Shown here: positions 33,917-43,306 of the stretch, piece by piece
How positions within the stretch are numbered: position 1 is the stretch's first letter
Layout of the letters: every line of letters starts with the position of its first letter
Assembly (NCBI RefSeq): GCF_010093345.1
Contig: NZ_PDWT01000002.1
Coordinates: 310,001 to 374,000, forward strand
Length of the DNA: 64,000 bases
Reading direction: 5' to 3'
Source of the DNA: Pseudoxanthomonas yeongjuensis
Lineage (GTDB): Bacteria; Pseudomonadota; Gammaproteobacteria; Xanthomonadales; Xanthomonadaceae
Made by a program: the position numbers and the translations under genes
The notes under the pieces: model-generated
What the model was told of the DNA's origin: nothing
The model's database searches: none
Seen by the model: the letters and a program-made list of their open reading frames with translations, nothing else

Positions 33917-35074
33917 ATGAAACCAAGCGATCCAAAGCACAGGCGAGCGTCCTCGAGCTTCCTGGTGCAGATGCTGCCGCGCGCCTGGGTCGGGCGTTCC
34001 CTGCAGGGAATGAGCCCGGTCGAACGCCGCCAGTTGGTCGAACTGCAGGTCGTGGTGACCCGGCCGATCATCGGCGGCGTGGTTTTCAGCGGCGCCGTGA
34101 TCCTGATGATGGCCGGCCTGTTCGAGTGGTCCGGACTTGCCCCGGGGATCGGCTACCCGTGGTGGATGACCTTGCTGGCCGCACTCGGCACCGGTGTCTG
34201 CGCCTTCGCCATCGGCCAGGCCGAAGACTGGCGCATGCAATTGGCCCTGAGCCTGGTGGGCACGCTGCTGGTGGGGGTGTTCCTGTCCCTGCCGACGCCG
34301 GGGGAGACCGGCCAGCTGGCGATCCGCAACAGCCTGTTCCAGTTGCTGCCGATCGCGCTGCTGGCGCTGTTGGCGCGACGGCCGGGGGCGTTGTGCGTGA
34401 TCGCGGTCATGGTGGGACTGGCCGCGGCGCGGGTGTTGATGCACGGCGCGCCAGCGACCGGTTCGGCGCTGTACTGGCTGTACACAGCCACCACGATCTG
34501 TTTCGGCCTGATGTTGAAGGGCTATCGCATGGATTTCGCCATCGCCGCGTTCCAGATGCGCAACCGGTTGCGCCTGCAGGCGGTCACCGACGGGCTGACC
34601 GGGTTGATCAACCGCGAAGGCTGGAACCGGGAGGCCGCCGCGACCTACATGTCGGCCCACGAATCCGCGCGGGCGTTGAGCTTCGCGTTCTTCGACATCG
34701 ATCATTTCAAGGTGGTCAACGACACCCACGGCCACGACGCCGGCGACCAAGTGCTGCAGGCGCTGGGCAGGATCCTGCGCGCGCGCACGGACCGCGAATG
34801 CATCAGCGCGCGTCTGGGCGGCGAGGAATTCGTGGTCCTGTTCGCCGGACGCACGCCGGTGCAGGTCGAAGAGCTGGTGCGGGAGGTGCGCGGTGAATTC
34901 GAACGGGAAGTGGCCGCGTTCAAGGTCACGGTCAGCGCCGGCGTCGCCCACCGGCAGCCCGCCGAGCCCATGGACCAGCACCTGCGCCGCACCGATATCG
35001 CACTGTACGAAGCCAAGCGCGCCGGCCGCGACCGGCTGGTGGTCAGCGACCTGCCGGCGCCCGCAACGGCCTAG
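33917..35074 (+). CDS. membrane-bound diguanylate cyclase (GGDEF)
   Basis: 385 residues: about five or six N-terminal membrane helices (roughly 40-205), then a GGDEF domain starting [15 protein letters not shown], with [20 protein letters not shown] and the active-site motif [11 protein letters not shown]. The inhibitory RxxD site five residues before GGEEF is absent (DREC there), so product inhibition is not expected. It should make c-di-GMP in response to a membrane signal. The ATG at 33917 is weakly preceded. It follows the ABC genes after 110 bases. Confidence 0.93.
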   Translation: MKPSDPKHRRASSSFLVQMLPRAWVGRSLQGMSPVERRQLVELQVVVTRPIIGGVVFSGAVILMMAGLFEWSGLAPGIGYPWWMTLLAALGTGVCAFAIGQAEDWRMQLALSLVGTLLVGVFLSLPTPGETGQLAIRNSLFQLLPIALLALLARRPGALCVIAVMVGLAAARVLMHGAPATGSALYWLYTATTICFGLMLKGYRMDFAIAAFQMRNRLRLQAVTDGLTGLINREGWNREAAATYMSAHESARALSFAFFDIDHFKVVNDTHGHDAGDQVLQALGRILRARTDRECISARLGGEEFVVLFAGRTPVQVEELVREVRGEFEREVAAFKVTVSAGVAHRQPAEPMDQHLRRTDIALYEAKRAGRDRLVVSDLPAPATA

Positions 35075-35100
35075 GGCGGTGTCCCACAGCTTTTCTTGGA

Positions 35101-35166
35101 CACGGATCAGAGCGGAACCCACGGATAAAGCAAATGCCGTATCGGTCTTTTCCGCTCTGATCCGTG
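35101..35166. repeat. 17-bp perfect inverted repeat
   Basis: CACGGATCAGAGCGGAA (35101-35117) and its exact complement (35150-35166) flank 32 bases. It lies 27 bases after the GGDEF stop and may end that transcript; no T run follows. Confidence 0.8.
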
Positions 35167-35366
35167 CCTAAAGGCCTCTGCTTTTCCTGCTTTGTGCAAT
35201 GAGCGAAAAGGGAGGATTATCCAGAGGCTCCCTGGCGAGCCGGGGAAGAAATCGAACTGGGGAAGAAATGCTGCCCTGTGAGGCGGTGGATTTCCAGCGT
35301 CGGCATGAAATTCAGAAGCTGATGGTTTCCCGTACTCTGTAGCGCAGCAATCCTGGGGAGGAAGGC

Positions 35367-37313
35367 ATGCGGATATCGAAAGCAATGATCCTGTTGCTGG
35401 CCTGCGGCGTTTGTGCGCCGGCGCTCGCCCAGGTGGACCTGGACGCCTACCTGAAGCGCGATACCTACGAGCGGATCAAGATCTCGCCGACCGGCGAATA
35501 CCTGGCGGTGACCATCCCGCTCGAGGACCGCACCGTGCTGGCGATCATGCGCCGCGCGGACAAGACCGTCACCGCCAAGGCCATGGGCGGCGAGCATTCG
35601 CTGGTGGACGATTTCTGGTGGGCCAACGACGAACGCGTGGTGGTGTCGATGGCGCAGCGCCTGGGCACGCAGGACGCGCCGTTCGCCACCGGCGAACTGC
35701 ACGCGGTCAACGTCGACGGCAGCAAGGGAATGCTGCTGGCCAGCCCCAACGGCGTCAATGACACGGTCAATGTCGGCACCATCCGCATGGTCGCGGACCC
35801 GGCGGTGTTCATGATCGATCCGCTGGCCGGCGACGAACGCAACATCCTGGTGTCGGCGATGCGCCTGACGACCGACCCGCAGACCTACGTCGACAAGATG
35901 GATATCTACAACCGGCGCCGGACCACGGTGGCCACCGCGCCGGTGCGCAATGCTTCCTTCGCCGTCGACAGCGCGGGAGAAGTGCGATTCGCCCGCGGCT
36001 CCGGTTACGACAATGTCAGCAAGCTGTATTACCGCGAAGCCCGCGGACAGGACTGGCGCCTGGTAAATGACCAGGCCAAGACCGACGTGGTGGTCAACGC
36101 ATTGGGCTTTTCCCAGGATGGCAGGACGGCTTACCTGTTGGCTGAAATGCCCGGTGGGCCGGATGCGATCTTCGCCTACGACCCCGCGACCGATACGCGC
36201 ACCCAGCTCATCCGCGATCCCATCGCCGACCCGTGGGCGGTGATCGAACGCCTGGATTCGCACGAACCGGCGGGTGCGTGGTTCATGAGCGACGGGGTCC
36301 GCAGCCGCTTCTTCGATGAAGCTTCGCCGACCGCGCGCCTGTACCGCAGCCTGGAGAAAGCCTTTCCCGGCCAGGCGGTGGCGGTGACCTCGACCACCCG
36401 CGACGGACGCCTTGCCTTGCTGCAGGTCTGGAGCGATCGCAACAACGGCGACTTCTACCTGTTCGATACGGTCAGGAACAGCGCGGACCTGCTGTACAGC
36501 CGCCGCGAGTGGTTCGACCCGGCCAAGGTGCCGGCATCGCGCGCGATCGAGGTGACCGCGCGCGACGGCATGAAGCTGCATGGTTACCTGACCCTGCCGA
36601 TGGGCAAGGAGAAACAGTTGCCGCTGGTGGTCCTGGCGCATGGCGGCCCATTCGGGGTCTTCGACGAATGGGGATTCGACGACGACAGCCAGATGCTCGC
36701 CGATGCCGGCTATGCCGTGCTGCGGCTGAACTTCCGCGGCTCGGGCAACTACGGCCGCGATTACATGAACGCCGGCGCGCGGCAATGGGGCAGGACCATG
36801 CAGGACGACCTGACCGACGCCACCCGCTGGGCGATCAAGGAGCAGATCGCCGACCCGGCGCGGATCTGCATCTACGGCGCCAGCTATGGGGGCTATGCCG
36901 CGGTGATGGGCGTTGCGAAAGAATCTTCCCTGTATGCCTGCGCAGTCGGCTACGTGGGCGTGTACGACCTGGAGAAGATGCACAAGGACGACGCCTCGCA
37001 CAGCCGTTCCTGGAGAACCTGGACCAGTGAGTGGCTGGGCGATCGCGCTGCCCTGGCCGACGTCTCACCAGTGAACCTGGCCGGCCGCATCGAAGCGCCG
37101 GTGTTCCTCGCCGCCGGTGGCCAGGACGAGCGGGCGCCGGTGGAGCACACCCGCAGGATGGAGAAGGCGCTGAAGGAAGCTGGCGTTCCGGTCGAATCGC
37201 TGTACTTCAAGAGCGAAGGCCACGGCTTCTTCACCGAACCGCATCGGCGCGAGTACTACACGCGCCTGCTGGCCTTCCTTTCCGTGCACCTCGGCGGCGC
37301 CAGGGCGAAATGA
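35367..37313 (+). CDS. S9-family prolyl oligopeptidase, secreted
   Basis: 648 residues: signal peptide (APALAQ, about residue 21), a beta-propeller-like N-terminal region (about 30-400) and a C-terminal alpha/beta hydrolase peptidase domain. The catalytic serine is S506 in YGASYGGYAAV, the aspartate is in GGQDERAPVEH and the histidine in SEGHGFF. LRLNFRGSGNYGRD is the S9 oxyanion region. It would act as a dipeptidyl or acylaminoacyl peptidase in the periplasm. GGGGAGGAAGGC precedes the ATG. Confidence 0.95.
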   Translation: MRISKAMILLLACGVCAPALAQVDLDAYLKRDTYERIKISPTGEYLAVTIPLEDRTVLAIMRRADKTVTAKAMGGEHSLVDDFWWANDERVVVSMAQRLGTQDAPFATGELHAVNVDGSKGMLLASPNGVNDTVNVGTIRMVADPAVFMIDPLAGDERNILVSAMRLTTDPQTYVDKMDIYNRRRTTVATAPVRNASFAVDSAGEVRFARGSGYDNVSKLYYREARGQDWRLVNDQAKTDVVVNALGFSQDGRTAYLLAEMPGGPDAIFAYDPATDTRTQLIRDPIADPWAVIERLDSHEPAGAWFMSDGVRSRFFDEASPTARLYRSLEKAFPGQAVAVTSTTRDGRLALLQVWSDRNNGDFYLFDTVRNSADLLYSRREWFDPAKVPASRAIEVTARDGMKLHGYLTLPMGKEKQLPLVVLAHGGPFGVFDEWGFDDDSQMLADAGYAVLRLNFRGSGNYGRDYMNAGARQWGRTMQDDLTDATRWAIKEQIADPARICIYGASYGGYAAVMGVAKESSLYACAVGYVGVYDLEKMHKDDASHSRSWRTWTSEWLGDRAALADVSPVNLAGRIEAPVFLAAGGQDERAPVEHTRRMEKALKEAGVPVESLYFKSEGHGFFTEPHRREYYTRLLAFLSVHLGGARAK

Positions 37314-37335
37314 GGCGCGCGCGTGGCGCCCGGTT

Positions 37336-37578
37336 TCAGGTGGGATCGCGGTAATAGGCCACCACTTCGCCCTTGACCTTGATCGTCATCGGGTTGCCGC
37401 GGCGATCCTTGGATTTGCCGACCTGCACCCGGATCCAGCCTTCGCTGACGCTGTATTCCTCGACGTTGTCGCGCTCCACGCCGTTGAAGCGCACGCCCAC
37501 GCCGCGGTCGATGGCGGAGGCGTCATGGAACGGGCTGGCGGGATTGATGGCGAGATGGTCGGGAGGAGTGTCGGACAT
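37336..37578 (-). CDS. DUF3297 family protein
   Basis: 80 residues: MSDTPPDHLAINPASPFHD, then GVGVRFNGVERDNVEEYSVSEGWIRVQVGKSKDRRGNPMTIKVKGEVVAYY, the full-length DUF3297 pattern, conserved in proteobacteria and of unknown function. It is convergent with the S9 peptidase (22-base gap) and divergent from the DUF418 gene (66 bases), so it has its own promoter. Confidence 0.92.
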   Translation of the reverse strand: MSDTPPDHLAINPASPFHDASAIDRGVGVRFNGVERDNVEEYSVSEGWIRVQVGKSKDRRGNPMTIKVKGEVVAYYRDPT

Positions 37579-37644
37579 GGCGGTTCTGCGGAAGGAGGGA
37601 CAGGGACGGGAGGATAAACGCCCTCGCTGGTTTAGTCTTGCCGG

Positions 37645-38877
37645 ATGATCGATTCCGCCCGCGCTCCCAACCCCGCCGCCCCCGTCCACGAACGCCACGA
37701 CCTGATCGACGCCCTGCGCGGTTTTGCGTTGGGCGGCGTGCTCATGGTCAACCTGGCCTCGTTCACCCTGTATGAATTCCTGCCCGATCCGGCACGCGCT
37801 GCGCTGCCTTCCGCGCGCTTCGATGCGCTGGCGCTGCAGGCCATGGAGCTGTTGGTGAACATCAAGTTCATCACCCTGTTCTCGCTGCTGTTCGGACTGG
37901 GTTTTTCGCTGCAGATGGAGCGTGCCCAGGCCAGTGGCGGGCTGGCGCGATTCGTTCGGCGCCTGTTGATCCTGCTGCTGATCGGGCTGCTGCACAGCTG
38001 GTTCGTGTGGTGGGGCGACATCCTGCTGACTTACGCGGTGGTCGGACTGCTGTTGGCATGCTTCCGCCACGTCCCGGACCGGATGCTGCTGGCCTGCGGT
38101 CTGGCGTTCGCATTGGTAGTGCCGCCCCTGCTTTCGCCGTACATGCGGGAAGTGCTGTCGGATTGGCCGAAGCAGGCTGAAGCCTATGCCGGCGCCCTGC
38201 AGGCCTTTTCGTCGCCATCGCCATCGACCGCCTTGCGCGGCAACCTGAACATGGCCAGCTGGGCGCGGGTCTCCAACTGGGCGCTGCTGTGCTTCGTGCT
38301 CGGTCGCTTCCTGCTTGGCTACTGGGCCGGGCGGCGCGGCTTGTTGCAGCAACCACTGCAGCACCGGGCATTGATCGCGCGGCTGTTCTGGGGAGGCCTG
38401 ACGGTGGGCGTTGCGATGACGGTATTGCAGTTCACCCAGGCGGGCCTGCGCGAACAGATCGCGTGGCTCGACAGCGAACCGAGCAAGCTCGTGATCCGCA
38501 TGCTGCTGCGCGCCGGGCCGCTTGCGCTGGGCATCGCCTATGCGGCCGGATTCGCCTTGCTGTTCCTGCAACCCGCCTGGCAAGCGCGGATGCGCGTGCT
38601 CGTGCCGATGGGGCGCATGGCGCTCACCCATTACCTGATGCAGAGCGTGCTGGGCATTGTTCTCTTCTATGGGCTGGGGCTGGGCATCGGGCCGCGCTGG
38701 GGCGTGGCGGGTTGGCTACTGGCGTGGCTCGCGATCTACGGACTGCAGATACTGGCCAGCCACTGGTGGCTGGCGCGTTTCCGCTTCGGGCCTATGGAGT
38801 GGGTGTGGCGCTGCCTGACCTATGGCCAGCGGCAACCACTGCGCCGGCTGATCCCCAGCCAGGCGCTTGGCGCCTAG
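37645..38877 (+). CDS. DUF418 family membrane protein
   Basis: 410 residues with 8-10 hydrophobic segments. The family start DLIDALRGFALGGVLMVNLASFT and the C-terminal DUF418 domain (ARVSNWALLCFVLGRFLLGYWAGRRGLL..., then MGRMALTHYLMQSVLGIVLFYG and FRFGPMEWVWRCLTYGQRQPLRR) are clear. E. coli YeiB is the model member; its function is unknown. It ends 8 bases from the convergent DUF4031 gene. Confidence 0.93.
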   Translation: MIDSARAPNPAAPVHERHDLIDALRGFALGGVLMVNLASFTLYEFLPDPARAALPSARFDALALQAMELLVNIKFITLFSLLFGLGFSLQMERAQASGGLARFVRRLLILLLIGLLHSWFVWWGDILLTYAVVGLLLACFRHVPDRMLLACGLAFALVVPPLLSPYMREVLSDWPKQAEAYAGALQAFSSPSPSTALRGNLNMASWARVSNWALLCFVLGRFLLGYWAGRRGLLQQPLQHRALIARLFWGGLTVGVAMTVLQFTQAGLREQIAWLDSEPSKLVIRMLLRAGPLALGIAYAAGFALLFLQPAWQARMRVLVPMGRMALTHYLMQSVLGIVLFYGLGLGIGPRWGVAGWLLAWLAIYGLQILASHWWLARFRFGPMEWVWRCLTYGQRQPLRRLIPSQALGA

Positions 38878-38885
38878 GACGCCGC

Positions 38886-39170
38886 TCAGTCTTCGCGAGG
38901 GGTAGCCTGCGCGCGCGCGTTGCGGATCACCGCGCGCATCCGTTCGCGATCGGCATGGCGCGAGATGGCGGTGGCGCCCAGCTGCAACGCCTGTTCGCGC
39001 AATTCGATAGTGACATCGTAGTGCGCGCCGCTGGGCTTGTCCTGGAACGCGCGCCGCGGCATTCCCAGTTGCGCGGCCATCGCATGCAATTCTTCGAGCG
39101 TGTCGGCCATCAGGTGCGCCCAGCGCTGGCCGCGCCACCAGGTCACCGCATCATCGACGTAAACGGTCAT
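38886..39170 (-). CDS. DUF4031 domain protein
   Basis: 94 residues starting MTVYVDDAVTWWRGQRWAHL, with ADTLEELHAMAAQLGMPRRAFQ and HYDVTIELREQALQLGA, the DUF4031 core. These small proteins are widespread and uncharacterised; the fold is compact alpha/beta. ATG 39170 was chosen because the conserved MTVYVDD block begins there; a start 18 bases upstream has no added support. Confidence 0.9.
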   Translation of the reverse strand: MTVYVDDAVTWWRGQRWAHLMADTLEELHAMAAQLGMPRRAFQDKPSGAHYDVTIELREQALQLGATAISRHADRERMRAVIRNARAQATPRED

Positions 39171-39310
39171 GCGCCGAGTTTTCCACAATTGCCGGAGATC
39201 CGCGACCGGAGCCGCCGGGATTCACGAGCGACCGGATGAGGAAACGCTTTCCAAGCCGCCCGCAAGGCGCCACTATCGGCACCCGGACCATTCCCGCATA
39301 CCGCACGACC

Positions 39311-39862
39311 ATGCCCGACAACGAAGCCGACTACGGCGACCACGAAGCCGATCCCGAGGATATCGAGGATATCGAGGATGCCGACGAACTGACCACCGAG
39401 GCGCTGGCCTGGCAACTCCTGCTGCTGGTCAATCCCGGCGACGAGGAAACCGCGTTGCGCCAGTTCTCGCACTACCGCGAGGCCATGGCCGAAGCGGGCG
39501 GGGACGTCGAACCGGTGTGGCTGCTGAAGGACGCGATCGACTGGACCTCCGGCTTCTTCGTCGACTGGAAGGATGCCGAATCCTTCATCGACAGCGTGGC
39601 CGAACTGGTGCGGCGCTGGAACCTGGACATCGACTGGGGCGGCGATCCTTCCGACGAGGAGTTCCACGACAACACCGACATCCCGGCATTGATGGCCACC
39701 GCCTACGACCGCCTGCGCGAACGCGGTTACACCCTGTGGACCTGGGATACCGGCAGCGACAACTTCGGCGGCTGGATCACCTCGAGCCGCGACGACGAGG
39801 CGATGCGCCTGGTGGCGCTGGCGCTGAACATCGAACTGCGCCCGGGCAGCGATTCGTTCTGA
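39311..39862 (+). CDS. DUF6630-like acidic protein
   Basis: 183 residues, very acidic at the N-terminus (DNEADYGDHEADPEDIEDIEDADE), then LLLLVNPGDEETALRQFSHYREAM, VWLLKDAIDWTSGFFVDWKDAESF and WNLDIDWGGD...LWTWDTGSDNFGGW. The block order resembles DUF6630, a cytoplasmic family of unknown function; I am fairly but not fully sure of the family name. It stands alone, with REP elements 3 bases after its stop. Confidence 0.75.
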   Translation: MPDNEADYGDHEADPEDIEDIEDADELTTEALAWQLLLLVNPGDEETALRQFSHYREAMAEAGGDVEPVWLLKDAIDWTSGFFVDWKDAESFIDSVAELVRRWNLDIDWGGDPSDEEFHDNTDIPALMATAYDRLRERGYTLWTWDTGSDNFGGWITSSRDDEAMRLVALALNIELRPGSDSF

Positions 39863-39865
39863 GCC

Positions 39866-40048
39866 GTAGGAGCGGGCCTTGCCCGCGATGCTCTTCGTCG
39901 GGATCGTGGATGCGAGCCGAAGGGCATCGCGCCCAAGGGGCGCTCCTACAACATCCCGCCCGAGCTTGCTTGGATGCTTTTCCCGAAGATCAAGAGCATC
40001 CGGGCAAGCTCGGACCTGCAGGCCATCGCGGGCAAGGCCCGCTCCTAC
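39866..40048. repeat. REP cluster, GGGCCTTGCCCGCGA variant
   Basis: Three copies: 39866-39892 forward, 39921-39949 reversed (with GCGCCCAAGGGGCGC stem) and 40024-40048 reversed. They share the GTAGGAGC head but have a third stem type. They fill the 208 bases between two convergent genes. Confidence 0.85.
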
Positions 40049-40070
40049 GGAATTCTGCGTAATGGCGCGG

Positions 40071-40541
40071 TCAGCTCCTGCGCAGGCGCGGCTTGAATTT
40101 GCCCGCACAGCGGATGTGCGATTCGATATGCATGCGCGCCAGTTCGATGTAGTTGGCCCTGGGGCCGCTGCCGTTGCCATGCACTTCGCCCAGGTATTCG
40201 CCGTCGGCCCACACCTTGCCCACCCATTCGGCTTCCTTCTCGCCGATGGTCAGGGCGATGGTGTAGCGCATGTCCTTGTCCTCCAGGTTCCTGCAGGCGT
40301 AGACCATCGGGAACTGCGCGGTGAACACCGTGTCCTCGGACAGGCGGAGCAGGTGCTGACGGGTGTGCTCGGCGATCTTCCTGCGGCCATGTTCCACCAC
40401 CGTACCGATGGCGTTGAGCACGTATTCGGATTTCTCCATGAAATGGTCGATCGCCTCGCCGGGGTTGTAGGCGTTCTTCCTTATCCAGTCGATAAAAGCG
40501 GCTTCCAGCTCCGCCGAGCCGGACTTGAGCTTCTGGTTCAT
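40071..40541 (-). CDS. hypothetical cytoplasmic protein, 156 residues
   Basis: Not recognised. Helical N-terminal half (ELEAAFIDWIRKNAYNPGEAIDHFMEKSEYVLNAIGTVVEHGRRKIAEHTRQHLLRL), then a beta-rich half (MRYTIALTIGEKEAEWVGKVWADGEYLGEVHGNGSG) and a basic C-terminus. No signal peptide. Codon use is normal for the window. It lies upstream-adjacent to REP copies and 158 bases after the DUF3037 gene on the same strand. Confidence 0.7.
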   Translation of the reverse strand: MNQKLKSGSAELEAAFIDWIRKNAYNPGEAIDHFMEKSEYVLNAIGTVVEHGRRKIAEHTRQHLLRLSEDTVFTAQFPMVYACRNLEDKDMRYTIALTIGEKEAEWVGKVWADGEYLGEVHGNGSGPRANYIELARMHIESHIRCAGKFKPRLRRS

Positions 40542-40699
40542 GCTGCGGCTCCCTCGTGCTTGCGCGCCGAAACCCCAGAAGCGTGGTTCCGGCTGACGCA
40601 TTGAAGTGAGCGGCGATTGTGTGAAAGGAATCGTTAAAGACATGCGAGTGCGTGGCTGAACCGATTGAGCGCCACGCGGGCAGCGTCTTGGGCGTGCGA

Positions 40700-41119
40700 T
40701 CAGCGCGCGATCCGCACCATCCGCTGCAACAGATGCTCCATGGTCGCGGGCATGTCGCCGCACTTGCCGGTATGCACGGGCGAGGTCTGGATGATGGAGC
40801 TGCGCTTGGCGGTGAGCCAGTGGAACCGCGCGCGCTGCGGCAGCAGGCCGATGGGGCCGGCATCGGCGCCACCGCGGCAGATGGCAGGAAGGGTCTGCAG
40901 GTGCCGACGCAGCGATTCCATGTCCAGGTCGGGGGCCAGCGCCAGCACGCGACCCTCATCCAGCTCGATCCGGGCTTCGAGGTAGCGCGACGCTTCGCAC
41001 GACAGGATGACGCCGACGTTGACGAATTCCTCGCGCTCCACCCGCGGCACCACCCGGATCACCGCGTAGTCGTAGTGGTTCGCATGCGGGACGAGGGAGG
41101 CGGAGTCATTGGCGTGCAT
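40700..41119 (-). CDS. DUF3037 domain protein, partner of HipA-like kinase
   Basis: 139 residues: YDYAVIRVVPRVEREEFVNVGVILSCEASRYLEARIELDEGRV at the start is the DUF3037 hallmark, and FHWLTAKRSSIIQTSPVHTGKC near the C-terminus fits too. DUF3037 genes are typically found next to HipA-family kinases; here its ATG overlaps the kinase 3' end by 14 bases, so translation is coupled. Function is unknown; toxin-antitoxin-like or kinase-regulatory roles have been proposed for such neighbourhoods only by analogy. Confidence 0.9.
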   Translation of the reverse strand: MHANDSASLVPHANHYDYAVIRVVPRVEREEFVNVGVILSCEASRYLEARIELDEGRVLALAPDLDMESLRRHLQTLPAICRGGADAGPIGLLPQRARFHWLTAKRSSIIQTSPVHTGKCGDMPATMEHLLQRMVRIAR

Positions 41120-41879
41120 CGATCGCCTCCTGCACGAAGGCCTGGCGCTGTTCGAGGCGTCGCACCAGGTAGTCGGTGTAGGCCGCGCGCATCGTCGCCG
41201 GATCGGCGAAGGCATCGGCGGCCTGCAGCCAGCTGTCCGGGACCTGGGCCACGATGCCCTCCAGGAGGCTGCGATCGAGCTTCTCCGACAGCGCCCGGTC
41301 GGCCTCGGGCAGCGCATCGGCCCAAGGCAGCAGCACGTGGTCCTTGATTCGGGCGAACGGATTGCCCGCGTTGGCGTTGCCGCCGTCCCAGCCATGCTGG
41401 AAATACAGCGCCGCGCCATGGTCGATCAGATACAGACGGCGATGCCACATCAGCAGGTTGGTGTTGCGGGCAGTGCGATCGACATTGCTGACGTAGGCGT
41501 CGAACCAGACGATGCGGGAGGCGAGTTCCCCGTCCGGCCGTTCGGCGACCGGATCGAAATTGACCGCGCCCGGCAGATAGTCCAGGGCCAGGTTGAGGCC
41601 TTCGCTGGCGCGTATCAGGTGCTGGATTTCCGGGTCGGGCTCGGTGCGCGCCAGCTCCGGATCCAGTTCCATCAGCACGATCTCGGGAATCGGCAATCCC
41701 AGCGCCTGTGCGATCCCGCCCGCGACCAGTTCGGCGACCAGCGCCTTGGCGCCCTGGCCGGCGCCGCGGAACTTGAGCACGTACATGCCGTCATCGTCGG
41801 CTTCGACCACCGCGGGCATCGAGCCGCCTTCGCGCAGCGGGGTGACGTAGCGGGTGGCGGAAACGGTGCGCAGGGACAT
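41106..41879 (-). CDS. HipA-family kinase-like protein
   Basis: 257 residues, about half the size of HipA. The kinase-like features are K36 in MYVLKFRGAGQG (ATP lysine), the catalytic loop VDRTARNTN (133-141, D134) and a metal-binding D153 in YLIDHGAALYF. No HipB-type antitoxin gene is adjacent; instead a DUF3037 gene overlaps its end. It may phosphorylate a protein or be a degraded kinase. ATG 41879 is the only start before the first strand. Confidence 0.88.
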   Translation of the reverse strand: MSLRTVSATRYVTPLREGGSMPAVVEADDDGMYVLKFRGAGQGAKALVAELVAGGIAQALGLPIPEIVLMELDPELARTEPDPEIQHLIRASEGLNLALDYLPGAVNFDPVAERPDGELASRIVWFDAYVSNVDRTARNTNLLMWHRRLYLIDHGAALYFQHGWDGGNANAGNPFARIKDHVLLPWADALPEADRALSEKLDRSLLEGIVAQVPDSWLQAADAFADPATMRAAYTDYLVRRLEQRQAFVQEAIDARQ

Positions 41880-41961
41880 CTATGAAGGATAGCCGCTCCG
41901 CTCCCGGATCGCAGCGGGAATGCGATGGCGGACTACTGCCGCCCCCTGCCCGCAACGATCC

Positions 41962-42546
41962 TCAACGCGCGCTCAGCGAGGCGTCCGGCTTGAATTCGCG
42001 CTTGAGCCAGTCGTCGAGCATGCTCTTCTCGTAACGCAGCGGATCGCTGTCGCCGAAGCGGGTCGAGCCGGTGAGGAAGGCGGTGTCGCTGAGCTTGCGC
42101 TCGCCCTGTTCGATCACCTCGCCCCGCGCATCGAGCCGCTTGAAGGTCAGGGTCATGCGCGGCGGATACAGGTCGCGGATGATGCGGGTGTCGCGCAGGT
42201 TGGCTCCGTGCCAGGGCTCGTAGCTGCCCGCACGCTTGATGTCGGTGATGGTCACCTGCAGGCTTTCGCCCTGCGGCAGTTGCTTCAGCGCGCTTTTCTG
42301 CAGGTATTGGGCCAGCTGCTCGACCCAGTTGCCGCGCTCGGCTTCCCAGCGGTTGCCGCTGTAGCGGATGTCGGTGAACTGCGCCGGGTCGGTCCAGTCG
42401 ACGCTGACCGGGCCTTCGGCGGGAAGGCTGCGCGGCGCATCGGCATCGGTGACATTGCGCGGCTTGGCGGCGACCGGGCCAGCGACCAGCAGGGCCAGCA
42501 CGATGCCTGCGAACACGGTGCCTGAGAGCGGGGGAGCGAGTTTCAT
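41962..42546 (-). CDS. DUF3016 family secreted protein
   Basis: 194 residues with a signal peptide (AGPVAAKP, about residue 28). The mature DUF3016 core reads VSVDWTDPAQFTDIRYSGNR...WVEQLAQYLQKSALKQLPQGESLQVTITDIKRAGSYEPW and DTRIIRDLYPPRMTLTFKRLD. Function is unknown; the family occurs in gammaproteobacterial periplasms. It is monocistronic, with the HipA-like gene 82 bases downstream on the same strand. Confidence 0.9.
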   Translation of the reverse strand: MKLAPPLSGTVFAGIVLALLVAGPVAAKPRNVTDADAPRSLPAEGPVSVDWTDPAQFTDIRYSGNRWEAERGNWVEQLAQYLQKSALKQLPQGESLQVTITDIKRAGSYEPWHGANLRDTRIIRDLYPPRMTLTFKRLDARGEVIEQGERKLSDTAFLTGSTRFGDSDPLRYEKSMLDDWLKREFKPDASLSAR

Positions 42547-42682
42547 GACGGGTCTCCGGTGGGGGCGGGAACATGTGAGGGCGGGAGCCTGATTCTGCTC
42601 CCGCGAACCTGCATTACGCGGCAAGCGGCGGGATCGTCGCATTCCCGGTTGCTGGGTATTCATGAGGCCGGCACTGCGATCT

Positions 42683-43150
42683 TCAATCGGCTACGCCCGC
42701 TTCCGCGCCGCCCCGCTGCAGCGGATCCGGCAGCGGTTGGCCCTGCTCCACGAAACCCAGCGACACCGAGTTGAGGCAATGGCGTTCGCCGGTCGGGGGC
42801 GGGCCGTCCGGGAACACATGGCCCAGGTGGCTGTCGCAACGCGCGCATACGATCTCGGTGCGGATCATGCCGTAGCTGGTGTCGCGGATCGTCTTCACGT
42901 GCGAGTCGTCGTAAGGCTGGAAGAAGCTCGGCCAGCCGGTGCCGGAATCGAACTTGGCGCTGGAACGGAACAACGGCAACCCGCATAGGCGGCAGGTGTA
43001 GACGCCCTCCAGCTTGTTGTCGAGGAATACGCCGCAGAACGCGGCTTCGGTGCCGTGTTCCAGCAGCACGCGGCGCTCATCGTCGCCGAGGCCGTCGATC
43101 AGCGGCTGGCGTTGGGCGGGGCTGGGCGGGGTCAGGTCGAAAGCGCTCAT
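42683..43150 (-). CDS. msrB: peptide methionine (R)-S-oxide reductase MsrB
   Basis: 155 residues. Repairs methionine-R-sulfoxide in proteins. The zinc-binding pairs are CRLCG and CARCD, FDSGTGWPSFFQP is the substrate-binding block, and the catalytic cysteine is in RHCLNSVSLGF (normally RYCINSASL). No signal peptide, so cytoplasmic. It is monocistronic, divergent from the DUF3224 gene. Confidence 0.96.
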   Translation of the reverse strand: MSAFDLTPPSPAQRQPLIDGLGDDERRVLLEHGTEAAFCGVFLDNKLEGVYTCRLCGLPLFRSSAKFDSGTGWPSFFQPYDDSHVKTIRDTSYGMIRTEIVCARCDSHLGHVFPDGPPPTGERHCLNSVSLGFVEQGQPLPDPLQRGGAEAGVAD

Positions 43151-43306
43151 GGCGGGGCTCCGGTGGCGGAAGGTCGATAGTGTGTGCGACGGCGCATTCG
43201 CCGGGTGCGAACACGGGCGCCTGTCCGTTGACCTCAGATGGGGGCGCGAGGACCATGTTTCCATGCCTTCATTCCCATGCCCATTTCCATGCCGTCGAGA
43301 ACTGCC

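Noticed and set aside
35101-35166. 17-bp inverted repeat considered as a classical terminator
   Set aside because: The loop is 32 bases and no T run follows, so it is listed as a repeat instead.
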